A stretch of DNA of 64,000 nucleotides from Brooklawnia sp937867175 (GTDB lineage: Bacteria > Actinomycetota > Actinomycetes > Propionibacteriales > Propionibacteriaceae), in contig DAISIR010000001.1 in assembly GCA_036821905.1 (NCBI GenBank), forward strand, positions 62,001-126,000. Reading direction: 5' to 3'. The notes under the pieces are model-generated. The model had not been told where the DNA came from. It worked only from the letters and a program-made list of their open reading frames with translations, and searched no databases. The stretch's first letter is position 1. Every line of letters begins with the position of its first letter. Shown in pieces: positions 7,637 through 16,601 of the stretch. A program made the position numbers and the translations under genes.

Positions 7637-9334
7637 ATGAGCCCCAAGTACTATGAGGCGGAGCGTTTGCGCGACCTCAGGGAACTGGTTGAGCGCGGTG
7701 ACCGCGAGTTCGGCGACAAGGTGGTCTTCCGAGATCTGGACAGCTCAGGCACGATCCATGACCACTCCTTCCGCGAACTGCGACAAGATGTGGCGGCGCT
7801 CGGCACAGCCCTGCTCGATCGAGGTCTTTCGGGTCGCCACATCGCGCTTATCGGCGAGAGCAGCTACGGCTACGTAATATGCTACTTGGCGGCGGTCACC
7901 AGCGGGGCGATCGTGGTCCCCATCGACCAAGAGCTGACGAAAGACGAGATGGTCGCCTTACTCAACAAGAGCGACTCGGACGCGTTGCTGTTCAGCGATT
8001 CCCTCGACCGCACGGTGCCCGATCTGCTCGAAGGTTGCCCGCGCATCGGCCTGGTCGCGAAGATGACGATGTACCGGCGCAACCAGGACGACAGCCTCAA
8101 CCTCACAGACCTGCTGGAGTCTGGCCGCGCCCTGCTCAGGCAGGGCGACAATCGCTACGAGAAGGCTGAAACCGATCCAGAGGCCATGTGTGCCATCCTG
8201 TTCACCTCCGGCACCACGGGGGCGAACAAGGGCGTAATGCTCAGCCAACGCAACCTGACAACCGTCGTGTTCGGGGCATTCTCCTTGTACCGATTCCCGT
8301 CCGTCTCGATGTCGGTGCTGCCGATCCACCATTCGTACGAATTCAACCTGCATGTGCTCGGATGCATCTATGGCGGACTCACGCTGTGTTTCAACGACAG
8401 CCTCATGCACGTCGGCAAGAACCTGCTGGAGTTTCGGCCTGGCATGAGTCTGATGGTGCCGATGATCGTGGAGTCGCTGCAGAAGTCCATTTGGCGAGAG
8501 GCCACCCGAGGCCACCTGGACAAGCACTTGCGCTACGGCCTTTGGTATTCCAACCTGATCCGCAAGATCGGGATTGATGCCCGGCGGTATTTCTTCAAAC
8601 CTATCCTCAAGAACTTTGGCGGGAACTTGAAGATGATCGTCTCAGGGGCGGCCCCGCTCAATCCTGTGGTGGCCAAAGAAATGTCCGATCTGGGAATCAC
8701 TGTGTACAACGGCTACGGCATCACCGAGTGCGCGCCGCTGATATCCGCCAACTGCCCGAGGCTCAATGTGCCAGGTTCGGTGGGCATTCCAATTCCTGGT
8801 ATTGAGATTCGCATCGTCGAGCCTGATTCTGAAGGCAATGGAGAAATCCAAGTTCGTGGCGACAATGTGATGCTCGGTTACTACAACGACTCGGTCGCCA
8901 CCGAACAGACTTTTACCGCGGATGGCTGGTTCAAGACCGGCGATCTCGGTCATATCGGACGCCGCGAAGCGCTTTTCGTTACCGGTCGCAAGAAGAATCT
9001 GATCATCCTGCCAAATGGGAAGAATGTACAACCGGAAGAACTCGAGGAATTGATGTGCAATAATCTTGACTACCTCAAGGAGGTGGTCGTGCACCAAGGA
9101 TTCAACAAAGCCGGCGGCGAGATCATCGTCGCGTCCGGATACCTCGAGCCGGACTACGTGGAGCGCGTCGGCAAACAGAGCGCGCACACCCAGTTCCAGA
9201 CCGATGTTGCGCGACTCAATCAGCGAGTCGTGGCCTACAAGCACATCCAGAAAGTCGTGGTGTGCGACGAAGAATTCCAGAAGACCAGCACCCGAAAGAT
9301 CAAGAGACATACCTACCCAGGAGTCAGCCAGTGA
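7637..9334 (+). CDS. AMP-dependent acyl ligase of the carrier-protein locus
   Basis: An adenylate-forming enzyme (ANL superfamily, long-chain acyl-CoA/acyl-ACP synthetase type) that activates a carboxylic acid with ATP and transfers it to a thiol. Visible motifs: ILFTSGTTGANKGVMLSQRN (P-loop-like A3), YNGYGITECAPLI (A5), WFKTGDLGHIGRREALFVTGRKKNLIILPNG (A7/A8 hinge) and a C-terminal TSTRKIKRH with the catalytic Lys. The 565-residue length fits. The ATG at 7637 has an AGAGGGAC Shine-Dalgarno. Its stop overlaps the start of an acyl carrier protein gene, which makes the carrier the likely acceptor instead of CoA. It heads a five-gene + strand operon. Whether the substrate is a fatty, aryl or amino acid cannot be told here. 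Confidence 0.9.
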   Translation: MSPKYYEAERLRDLRELVERGDREFGDKVVFRDLDSSGTIHDHSFRELRQDVAALGTALLDRGLSGRHIALIGESSYGYVICYLAAVTSGAIVVPIDQELTKDEMVALLNKSDSDALLFSDSLDRTVPDLLEGCPRIGLVAKMTMYRRNQDDSLNLTDLLESGRALLRQGDNRYEKAETDPEAMCAILFTSGTTGANKGVMLSQRNLTTVVFGAFSLYRFPSVSMSVLPIHHSYEFNLHVLGCIYGGLTLCFNDSLMHVGKNLLEFRPGMSLMVPMIVESLQKSIWREATRGHLDKHLRYGLWYSNLIRKIGIDARRYFFKPILKNFGGNLKMIVSGAAPLNPVVAKEMSDLGITVYNGYGITECAPLISANCPRLNVPGSVGIPIPGIEIRIVEPDSEGNGEIQVRGDNVMLGYYNDSVATEQTFTADGWFKTGDLGHIGRREALFVTGRKKNLIILPNGKNVQPEELEELMCNNLDYLKEVVVHQGFNKAGGEIIVASGYLEPDYVERVGKQSAHTQFQTDVARLNQRVVAYKHIQKVVVCDEEFQKTSTRKIKRHTYPGVSQ

Positions 9335-9567
9335 GCCTCTTGCCCATTCTAGTTTCCACCGTCTTGGAATATGCAGACGTCCCTCCGGAGTCGCTGACGC
9401 GCCAGACGAATCCGGGGCTCGACTTGAACCTCAACTCGTACGACATGATGAGCATCCTCGGGCGGCTCGAGTCGGATCTGGGGGTCCACTTCGACGAACG
9501 AGAGCTTCGTAACCTTGCCACCTTGGGAGACTTGGATGACTACATCCGCAGCCAGCTACGCCACTGA
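9331..9567 (+). CDS. Stand-alone acyl carrier protein
   Basis: A 78-residue phosphopantetheine-binding protein. It starts with GTG 9331, overlapping the ligase stop (GTGA). The attachment serine is S36 in DLNLNSYDMMSIL, replacing the common DSL triad by NSY. The hydrophobic and acidic helix pattern before and after it (LLPILVSTVLEYADV; LGRLESDLGVHFDERELRNLATLGDLDDYI) is that of ACP/PCP domains. The next gene starts inside it. A Sfp-type phosphopantetheinyl transferase 6.4 kb downstream could convert it to the holo form. It is probably the acyl shuttle between the ligase and the condensation-fold protein of this locus. Confidence 0.85.
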   Translation: MSLLPILVSTVLEYADVPPESLTRQTNPGLDLNLNSYDMMSILGRLESDLGVHFDERELRNLATLGDLDDYIRSQLRH

Positions 9568-10306
9568 GCAAGAGGACGCAGAACCGACGCCGGCTGCCAG
9601 GTCGACAGGTTACATCGAGTTCGTCAATGTGAAGAAGGTCTATCGCATGGGCGAACAAGAAATCGAAGCCCTGGCAGGTGTCGATTTCAGCATCGATGAA
9701 GGGCAGCTAGTCATCATTGCGGGTGCGTCCGGCGCCGGCAAGAGCACACTGCTGAACATCTTGGGTGGTATGGACACCCTGACTTCAGGAAGTGTCTTCC
9801 TCGACGGCGCCGAACTGAGCGAGTTCGACCAGAAGCAGATGATCAAGTACCGCCGCTTCGATGTCGGCTTCGTGTTCCAGTTCTACAACCTGATCCCCAA
9901 CTTGACTGCACGAGAGAACGTCGAGTTGGCATCCCAGGTCGGCCTTGATCCGCTTGATGTCGACGAAGTACTGGCGAGCGTAGGTCTAGCCGAGCGGGCC
10001 GGGAACTTCCCGTCGCAGTTGTCGGGAGGCGAGCAACAGCGGGTCGCCATCGCGCGAGCTCTGGCGAAGAACCCGAAGCTTCTGCTCTGCGACGAACCGA
10101 CCGGCGCGCTCGATTACGCAACAGGCCACAGCATCTTGAAGTTATTGCAGGACATGTGTCGGGAGCGTGGCATCACCGTGGTTGTGATCACGCACAACCT
10201 GGCGTTGATACCGATGGGCGACAAGGTCATCAAGTTGAAGAGCGGTTTGGTGGAACAGGTTCAGATCAATGAGTCGCCGTTGAGTGTTGAAGATTTGGAG
10301 TGGTGA
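9536..10306 (+). CDS. ABC transporter ATP-binding protein (MacB/LolD type)
   Basis: A 256-residue ATPase subunit paired with the FtsX-type permease that follows. It carries Walker A GASGAGKST, Q-loop FVFQFYNLIPNLTARENVELA, signature LSGGEQQRVAIARAL, Walker B LLLCDEPTGALD and H-loop VVITHN: a complete catalytic set of the LolD/MacB/FtsE class. ATG 9536 has GGGAG upstream and lies inside the carrier-protein gene (32-bp overlap); a TTG seven codons earlier is less likely. The stop overlaps the permease ATG (TGATG). This class drives mechanotransmission in the envelope or export of lipids and peptides rather than classic uptake. Confidence 0.93.
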   Translation: MTTSAASYATEQEDAEPTPAARSTGYIEFVNVKKVYRMGEQEIEALAGVDFSIDEGQLVIIAGASGAGKSTLLNILGGMDTLTSGSVFLDGAELSEFDQKQMIKYRRFDVGFVFQFYNLIPNLTARENVELASQVGLDPLDVDEVLASVGLAERAGNFPSQLSGGEQQRVAIARALAKNPKLLLCDEPTGALDYATGHSILKLLQDMCRERGITVVVITHNLALIPMGDKVIKLKSGLVEQVQINESPLSVEDLEW

Positions 10307-13300
10307 TGTTCACTCGGGCGCTGCTCACCGATGCCTTCCGGGAGATCCGCAAGTCGCCGGCACGATTCGCTTCGATCTTCGCCATCGTCGCGATCGGCGT
10401 GGGCCTGTTCGTCGGCATCAAGGGTGCGGCGCCGAACATGAAGTACACCGCCGACCAGTACTACGACCAGTACCAGATGATGGACATCAGGGTGCTGTCG
10501 ACCCTCGGGCTGGTGCCCGAGGACATCTCCGCCATCAAAGCGACCGAGGGCGTCGATGCGGTGCAACCCGGTTACTTCACCGACGTCACGACGATGGTGG
10601 ACTCCACCGAGTACGTTCTGCGGGTGCATTCGATTCCCGGGGCGGCCATTGCCGGGCAGTTGAATGGTGACGGCTGGCTCAACGAGCCCCGGCTGGTGTC
10701 GGGAAGAATGCCAACCGGGCCGGGCGAGGCCGTTGTCGAGGAGAACCGGAACGTAGACCTGGGCATTGGGCTCGGGGACACGATCAGCGTCACGTCAGGG
10801 AAGAAGGAGGATCTTTCGAACACCCTGAGGACGACCGATTTCACGGTGGTGGGGAAGGTGGTGTCACCGTACTACCTGACCTTCCAGCGGGAGCCATCCG
10901 ACATCGGGAGCGGTCGGGTCAACCTGTTCATGATGGTGAGCGAGGACGAGTTCCTGTACCCGGTCTATACCGAGGCGCTGGTAACGGTGGCCGGGGCACG
11001 CGAACTGGACTCGTACTCCCAGGAGTACTCCCGCCTGGTGCAAGCAGTGACTAACCGGCTCGACAACTTGGGGACCGAACGCGCCGCGCTGCGACTGGAG
11101 TCGTTGAAGGCCCAGGCCCAGCAGGAACTGGACAGTGCCAAGGCCGAGTTGGCCGCGCGGGAGGCAGAGTACGACCAGCAGATCCGTGACGGTGAAGCAC
11201 AGTTGCTGGCTGCTAGCAACGAGTTGGCGGCGGGCCGAGCCGCGATCGATCAAGGCCGGGCCGATCTGGCCACCCAGATGGCCGCCTACCAGCAGATGAT
11301 CAGTCAGATGGAACCCATGCTGGCCCAGGCCGAAAGCCAGGTCGCACAATTGCAGTCTCAGTACGGCCCGCTGCTCGATCGGCTGGCCGGCGCCACCGGT
11401 TCTATCTCTGACGGAATAGCGCAACTGCAACAGGTTCAAGCCGACTCCACCGCCAACATCGCGACCCTGGAGGGGCTGCTCGCGAGCCCGAACCTGACCG
11501 ATGAACAGCGCTCCGTGCTGGCAGCGCAACTGGATCGGGAACACCAGATTCTGGACGGCGCAGGCCGCGCGCTGGCTGCCTCCGAAGGGCTCAGCTCTGA
11601 CGCAAACACCCAGGTCGCCGCGGCGCAGGGCCAGCTGCAGGCTGCCTCTGCCCAGGCCGCCAATGCGCGCTACCAGCTGAATCAGGCCCAATACCAGATG
11701 GCCACCGCACAGGCGAACGCGGAGGCTGAATTCGCAGCCGCCGAGGAGAGACTCGCAGCTGGGCAGCAGGAGTATGACGCGGCGAAGGCTGAGTTCGAAC
11801 GGCAGAAGGCCGAGGGAGCGGACGCCATCCAGGATGGCCGCGAGCGGTTGATCAGGGCCGAGAATGAGATCGAGCGACTCACCGAACCCACTTGGTACGT
11901 CCTCGACCGCAGCAAGATCTACAGCTACGCCGACTACGCCGCGACCGCCGACCGCATGGACGCCATCGCGGCGCTCTTCCCGGTCTTCTTCTTTGCGGTA
12001 GCTGCGTTGGTCAGCCTGACGACCATGACCCGCATGATTGATGAGCAGCGCACCGCCCTCGGCGCCTACAAAGCGCTCGGTTACTCCGGTCCGGCGATCG
12101 CGTTCAAGTATGTCAGTTATGCGGCGATCGCCAGCCTGCTCGGGGGTCTGGTAGGCGGTCTGGTGGGAATTCGAGTGCTGCCCAAGGTCATCTTCGACTC
12201 GTGGGCAATGATGTACGAACTGCCCGAGATGCAGCAGGTGAACCACGTCGCACTGATCGTCGGCAGTGCGCTGTTGGCGACTGTGTTGATGACCGTGACT
12301 GCCTACTTGGCCGTCCGCAACGAACTGCGAGCGGTACCGGCCACCCTGATGCGTCCCAAGGCCCCGGCCGCCGGGAAGGTGATCCTGTTGGAGCGGATCG
12401 CACCGTTGTGGAGCAGGCTGAGCTTCAGCCAGAAGGTGACGATGCGCAACATCTTCCGCTACAAGAAGCGGTTCTTCATGACCGTGCTGGGCGTTGCCGG
12501 GTGCGCTGCGCTGCTTGTGGCCGGCCTTGGGTTGAGTGACTCGATCGGCCAGATCGTGCCACGACAGTACGGCCAGATTTTCACCCATGACATGGCGGTC
12601 CGGTTGTCGGCCACGATCGATGAGAAACAGCGGCAGGCAGCCGTGGACCAGCTCAACGCCGACAAGGCCGTGGCGGGGACACTGCCGCTGTCGCAGTTCA
12701 ATGCGACGGTGCGCGATGGCGACGAGGAGATAGCCGCCACCCTTACCGTCCCGCTCGACGAAGCCGAGTTCCCCGACTTCGTGAAGCTGAGGCACCGAGC
12801 AGGTGGGCAATCCATTGCGCTGCCCGCCTCGGGCGTGGTGATCAGTGAGCAATTGGGATCCGACCTCGGCGTGGGGCCGGGCGACACGATATCTGTCGAC
12901 ATCGGCACCGGCGTCATCAAGAAGTACGAGGTGTCGGCGCTCACCGAGAACTATCTCTTCCACCAGATTTACATGAGCCCTGAGGCATACCGCGAGTTGT
13001 ACCGGCACGATCCCGAAATCAGCGGGATCATGATCCAGCTCAACGATGTCTCCGCCCAGGATCGACTGGGCAGCGCCCTCATCGAGTCCGGCCAGGCCAG
13101 CTCGGTCACCTATTACTCCGACATCTCCGACAAGTTCGCCGAGACCATCGTCAGCCTGAACACCATCGTCTGGGCGATGATCATCGCGGCAGGGTTGCTG
13201 GCCTTCGTGGTGCTCTACAACCTCACCAACATCAACCTGAGTGAGCGAATACGTGAGATCGCCACAATCAAGGTGCTGGGCTTCTACCACCGGGAAGTCG

Positions 13301-13557
13301 CTGCCTACGTCTATCGCGAGATCTTCCTGCTCACCCTGATAGGTGCACTGGTTGGACTCGGGGTGGGTGTCGGGCTCCACCGAGCCATCATGGTTTCGAT
13401 CGAGCAAGACGACGTGATGTTCGGCAACTACGTCAGCGGGCTCAGCTTCGCCTATGCCGTTGGGATAACGCTGCTCTTCGGCGTGCTGGTCGCCGTCTTC
13501 ATGTACCGCAAACTCATCAACATCAAGATGGTCGAATCCCTGAAATCGGTCGAGTGA
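10306..13557 (+). CDS. Large FtsX-like ABC permease with long extracytoplasmic coiled coil
   Basis: A 1083-residue permease partner of the preceding ATPase. TM1 lies at about 22-40. A large extracytoplasmic part follows, whose residues 255-525 are Ala/Gln/Glu-rich heptads (ELDSAKAELAAREAEYDQQI and many similar), a long antiparallel coiled coil. A first FtsX module with three or four TM segments spans about 555-675. A second half has TM at 722-745, a MacB-like periplasmic domain (about 755-940) and a final TM cluster at 955-1075. ATG 10306 overlaps the ATPase stop and has GGAG upstream. Such permeases act on the envelope (lipoprotein, lipid or peptide extrusion, or hydrolase control). The operon suggests its cargo is the product made on the carrier protein; this is inference. 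Confidence 0.88.
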   Translation: MFTRALLTDAFREIRKSPARFASIFAIVAIGVGLFVGIKGAAPNMKYTADQYYDQYQMMDIRVLSTLGLVPEDISAIKATEGVDAVQPGYFTDVTTMVDSTEYVLRVHSIPGAAIAGQLNGDGWLNEPRLVSGRMPTGPGEAVVEENRNVDLGIGLGDTISVTSGKKEDLSNTLRTTDFTVVGKVVSPYYLTFQREPSDIGSGRVNLFMMVSEDEFLYPVYTEALVTVAGARELDSYSQEYSRLVQAVTNRLDNLGTERAALRLESLKAQAQQELDSAKAELAAREAEYDQQIRDGEAQLLAASNELAAGRAAIDQGRADLATQMAAYQQMISQMEPMLAQAESQVAQLQSQYGPLLDRLAGATGSISDGIAQLQQVQADSTANIATLEGLLASPNLTDEQRSVLAAQLDREHQILDGAGRALAASEGLSSDANTQVAAAQGQLQAASAQAANARYQLNQAQYQMATAQANAEAEFAAAEERLAAGQQEYDAAKAEFERQKAEGADAIQDGRERLIRAENEIERLTEPTWYVLDRSKIYSYADYAATADRMDAIAALFPVFFFAVAALVSLTTMTRMIDEQRTALGAYKALGYSGPAIAFKYVSYAAIASLLGGLVGGLVGIRVLPKVIFDSWAMMYELPEMQQVNHVALIVGSALLATVLMTVTAYLAVRNELRAVPATLMRPKAPAAGKVILLERIAPLWSRLSFSQKVTMRNIFRYKKRFFMTVLGVAGCAALLVAGLGLSDSIGQIVPRQYGQIFTHDMAVRLSATIDEKQRQAAVDQLNADKAVAGTLPLSQFNATVRDGDEEIAATLTVPLDEAEFPDFVKLRHRAGGQSIALPASGVVISEQLGSDLGVGPGDTISVDIGTGVIKKYEVSALTENYLFHQIYMSPEAYRELYRHDPEISGIMIQLNDVSAQDRLGSALIESGQASSVTYYSDISDKFAETIVSLNTIVWAMIIAAGLLAFVVLYNLTNINLSERIREIATIKVLGFYHREVAAYVYREIFLLTLIGALVGLGVGVGLHRAIMVSIEQDDVMFGNYVSGLSFAYAVGITLLFGVLVAVFMYRKLINIKMVESLKSVE

Positions 13558-13587
13558 ATTGAAAGTCCGCCGGATAGAGGCCCCGCT

Positions 13588-14982
13588 ATGAAAACACCTG
13601 TTGCCCAGCGAAGCTACGAACTGAGTCCTTCGCAGGATCTGACGATGATGAACAGGCAATTCGCCATCAAACGCAGCATCGTCAACATCCCGACCTCCAT
13701 CGTCATTGAGGAGGACCTCGACCTGGGCCTGCTTGAGGTCGCCCTTCGCCTGGCCGTCCAGCGCTGGGACATGTTCGGGTTGCGCGTGGTCAAGGTTGGC
13801 AAACAATGGCGCCAGTACTTCGGCGAACGCGATGTCATCTGCCTGCGTCGGGTGGATTTCAGGGGTCGCAGGACGAGCCAGATGAACAAGTTCTTCGCAC
13901 GCGAAGGCAGCAAAACGCTGCCGCTGGAGAACTCGCCGATGGCCAAGCTGTACATCGTCATCACGCCGGAGGGTCACCCTGGGATCTTCAGCGTGATGAA
14001 TCACCTGATCGCAGACTCGTGGGCGATATCGAGTTTCTACAAGGACGTCTTCGACGTCTACCGCGCGCTCGCATCAGGCGTTGCGATGCCCAAGTTGCCG
14101 CAAGCATCCGAGCAAGTTCTGATCGACGAACTCGCCTATCAGAATTCCAAGCGCTTCGAAGCTGACCGTGAATACTGGCGGCTGGAGCTGTTGGAGGAAC
14201 CACCCATCTACACCAGCATTCTCGGTTCAAAGGTGTTGGAGAACTACCGCCGCCGAGCACGCAAACCCGATGCGCGCAACGCCAACACCGTGTTCCTGCG
14301 GCAGGCCGCCACGCACACCGTCAAACTGGTCCCCGCCGAAGACGTCGCGGCCTGCCGAGCATTTCTCGAGACCCAGCGCTTTCCGTCCATGCAGCTGCTC
14401 TTCCTCCTCGCGGTCAGGGTCTACCTCGCCGCGGTGAACGGGCGCACTCCAGACGTGACCATCATGTCGACCGTCGCGCGTCGCGGCACCTTGGCAGAGA
14501 AGCGCAGCGGCGGCTCCCGAGTCCACAGCTTCCTGTTCCGCAGCATCCTTGACGAGAGCGAGACCTTCGCCGAGGCACTGGACATGTTGTTGACCGACCA
14601 GAACAGGCACTACCGGCACACCGACTTCCCGTACACCGAGTGCTCCCAAATGACCAACGAGAAGTACGGGACCCGACCCGGGAACACCTTCTCCGGATTG
14701 CTGTTCACCTTCCAGACAGTGCCGCTCACACCAGCCGGGGGCGCACAGTCCCACACGATGTGGCACTGCAACGGGGCATCGGCCACCGACTGCTACCTGA
14801 CCATCATGGACGACGACGGCTCCGGCGCACTGCGGTGTTACTGGGAGCACCGCACAGCGCGCGTGAAGACCAGCGACATCGACTTCGCGCAATCGGCCAT
14901 GCTGCAAGTCCTGCGCGCAGGGATCGCAGACCCACAGCTCACCATTGGGCAGTTGATGGACTTGGTGCCACCGATCAATTGA
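13588..14982 (+). CDS. Condensation-domain-fold acyltransferase, stand-alone
   Basis: A 464-residue protein of the CAT/condensation superfamily (NRPS C domains, PapA-type acyltransferases, wax-ester synthases). Its active-site motif is NHLIADSWA with H139 and D143, matching HxxxD. A late GNTFSGLLFTFQ segment resembles the C-terminal DFGWG-region strand, though the DFGWG motif itself is not evident. Low overall similarity to any one subfamily is apparent from reading alone. It follows the permease by 30 bp on the same strand and overlaps the 3' end of the convergent esterase by 8 bp. It probably transfers the acyl group from the carrier protein to an unknown amine or alcohol acceptor. Confidence 0.75.
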   Translation: MKTPVAQRSYELSPSQDLTMMNRQFAIKRSIVNIPTSIVIEEDLDLGLLEVALRLAVQRWDMFGLRVVKVGKQWRQYFGERDVICLRRVDFRGRRTSQMNKFFAREGSKTLPLENSPMAKLYIVITPEGHPGIFSVMNHLIADSWAISSFYKDVFDVYRALASGVAMPKLPQASEQVLIDELAYQNSKRFEADREYWRLELLEEPPIYTSILGSKVLENYRRRARKPDARNANTVFLRQAATHTVKLVPAEDVAACRAFLETQRFPSMQLLFLLAVRVYLAAVNGRTPDVTIMSTVARRGTLAEKRSGGSRVHSFLFRSILDESETFAEALDMLLTDQNRHYRHTDFPYTECSQMTNEKYGTRPGNTFSGLLFTFQTVPLTPAGGAQSHTMWHCNGASATDCYLTIMDDDGSGALRCYWEHRTARVKTSDIDFAQSAMLQVLRAGIADPQLTIGQLMDLVPPIN

Positions 14983-15874
14983 CGTGGTCCGGCATGGGGT
15001 GACGACTGAAGAACTCCCAAGTCAACCCGGTGGCATTGATCTCGGATGAAGTCGGCCCGGCGATTCGTTCGGGCAGCGGTTCGCCGCCAGGCCAACTGTG
15101 GCCGGCGTCGGCGACCGTGTAGTAGGTGAGTTCGAAGGCGTCCGCGCAGCCGGTGAACGTGGTGCAGATCACTGCGTCCGACACGCGACTCTGCGAGTGG
15201 CTGAGGCAGCCGGCTCGCGCGGCATAGGCGGCCAGGCAATCCTCAACCGCTGGCACCGGGTGGCCAAACCGTTTGACCCCGCCCTCATACGGGACGATCC
15301 GGTCAAGGACACCATGGAACGCAATCATCGGCACCATCCGAGCGTCGGGCGGCGGATCGGCTTGATAGGTGTACAGCCCAGCCACCCCAGCGATGGCGGC
15401 GATCCTCTTGGACAACTCGAACGCCAGCACGTAGGCCAGTCCGCCGCCATTCGACATTCCCGACGCGTAGATGCGTCTCTGGTCGACGCTGTACTTGTCA
15501 CAGATCTCGTCGATCAGGTCGGCGATGAACTCGACTTGGGCGCGAGTGTCGTCCGATTCGTCGATCGGTAGATGCGACTCCCACCGCAACGGCAGCCCGG
15601 TGCCCATCGGATAGGCGGTGATGAAGCCCTCCCGTTCGGCCAGTTCGTCCCAGCCGCTCATGTCGCGCTGGTGTGCCGGTGTCTGCATGAAGCCGTGGAT
15701 GACAATCACCAACGGGGTCGGAGTACCGGGCACGTATCGGGCCGGGACGTGCAGCAGGTAGCGCCGGTGCGCTCCCCCGGTCACCACCTCAGCGTTGGTT
15801 TGGGGCACCAGAGCGGTCTTGAGCCGATGCGCCCTTGATCTCAATCCCGACCCGAGCGCTGGCGACATGGACAT
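14975..15874 (-). CDS. PHB depolymerase/LpqC-like alpha/beta-hydrolase esterase
   Basis: A 299-residue serine esterase of the PHB depolymerase/feruloyl esterase (LpqC, CE1-like) group. The oxyanion segment is VIVIHGFMQTPA, nucleophile Ser in ASGMSNGGGLAY, acid in AFHGVLDRIVPY and catalytic His in VADAGHSWPGG. No clear signal peptide is present. ATG 15874 has TACGAT 6 nt upstream and no Shine-Dalgarno (leaderless); a second ATG two codons later is possible. It is convergent with the condensation-fold gene and divergent from the PPTase, so it sits inside the carrier-protein locus and could release or recycle an ester product. That link is positional only. Confidence 0.87.
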   Translation of the reverse strand: MSMSPALGSGLRSRAHRLKTALVPQTNAEVVTGGAHRRYLLHVPARYVPGTPTPLVIVIHGFMQTPAHQRDMSGWDELAEREGFITAYPMGTGLPLRWESHLPIDESDDTRAQVEFIADLIDEICDKYSVDQRRIYASGMSNGGGLAYVLAFELSKRIAAIAGVAGLYTYQADPPPDARMVPMIAFHGVLDRIVPYEGGVKRFGHPVPAVEDCLAAYAARAGCLSHSQSRVSDAVICTTFTGCADAFELTYYTVADAGHSWPGGEPLPERIAGPTSSEINATGLTWEFFSRHPMPDHVN

Positions 15875-15880
15875 GAAACC

Positions 15881-15886
15881 ATCGTA
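15881..15886 (-). promoter_or_regulatory. -10 box TACGAT, leaderless promoter of the esterase gene
   Basis: TACGAT on the minus strand lies 6 nt before ATG 15874, within the 78-bp gap shared with the divergent PPTase gene. Confidence 0.45.
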
Positions 15887-15952
15887 GATGCTTGGGGTTA
15901 AGCGACCCTGCGGTCCCGATCAGATGCTGTCCGTTTGTGGAGAGGTGAAGCC

Positions 15953-16558
15953 GTGCCGGCGATTTCCGCCTACCTGTCGCTCAGCCCAGGCCCGTCCCCG
16001 ATCACCGCGCAGCGCGCTGTCGCAGGACGCCTGCTGCGCCACGGATTGGTAGAACGATTCGGAATGCACCCCGCCGATGTTCAGCTGGAACGTGATGGCT
16101 TCGGGCGCCCCCGCTTGGCCGGCCGCCCGGACGCGCATTTCAGCGTCTCACACTGCCCCGATGCGGTTGCGGTACTGGTGGCGGACGCCCCGGTGGGCGT
16201 TGACGTCGAAAAGATCCGGCCCTATGACCGGTACGCCGCCCGACGCGTCCTCGCCGATGCCGAATTGGCCCGCCTGGCCACGTCGTCTGAGCCGGACCGC
16301 GACTTCTTCCGTCTCTGGACGCTCAAGGAGAGCTACGGCAAGGCTCTTGGGGTGGGCATGTCCTATCCGTTGCGGGAAGTGCGCTTCGAGGTGCGCCCGG
16401 ATGGCATGATCGCATCGAACCGAACCGATGCCGGCTTCCAGTTCGAAGAGGGCTTCACGGGGCTAGTCATCGCCGTCTGCCGGCTCCGATCCACCTGCCC
16501 GGTCGACACCACGTTCAAGAGCTTGGCGTGGTGGCCGGACGCCGACGCTCGCGGGTGA
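15953..16558 (+). CDS. 4'-phosphopantetheinyl transferase, Sfp type
   Basis: Transfers the 4'-phosphopantetheine arm of CoA to a carrier-protein serine. Family motifs are HFSVSHCPDAVAVLVAD, the magnesium-binding VGVDVEKI and FFRLWTLKESYGKALGVGMS. The size of 201 residues with GTG 15953 (GAGGTGA upstream) is typical of Sfp/AcpT enzymes. The frame extends to a TTG at 15935 without support. It sits 6.4 kb from, and on the same strand as, the stand-alone carrier protein, its most obvious local client, though it may also serve fatty-acid ACP. leuB follows after 43 bp from its own promoter. Confidence 0.92.
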   Translation: MPAISAYLSLSPGPSPITAQRAVAGRLLRHGLVERFGMHPADVQLERDGFGRPRLAGRPDAHFSVSHCPDAVAVLVADAPVGVDVEKIRPYDRYAARRVLADAELARLATSSEPDRDFFRLWTLKESYGKALGVGMSYPLREVRFEVRPDGMIASNRTDAGFQFEEGFTGLVIAVCRLRSTCPVDTTFKSLAWWPDADARG

Positions 16559-16588
16559 GATCGGCCGGAACGCCGACGGCGCCCCCGA

Positions 16589-16594
16589 TAGGGT
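16589..16594 (+). promoter_or_regulatory. -10 box TAGGGT, leaderless promoter of leuB
   Basis: TAGGGT ends 7 nt before ATG 16602, with no Shine-Dalgarno between. Confidence 0.5.
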
Positions 16595-16601
16595 TTCGCC
16601 C

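Noticed and set aside
10864..14004. 1046-codon open frame on the minus strand opposite the FtsX permease
   Set aside because: The plus strand has a full set of permease features and operon overlaps. The minus frame is His/Asp/Gly/Arg-rich with no domain; it is an antisense artefact of high-GC codon use.
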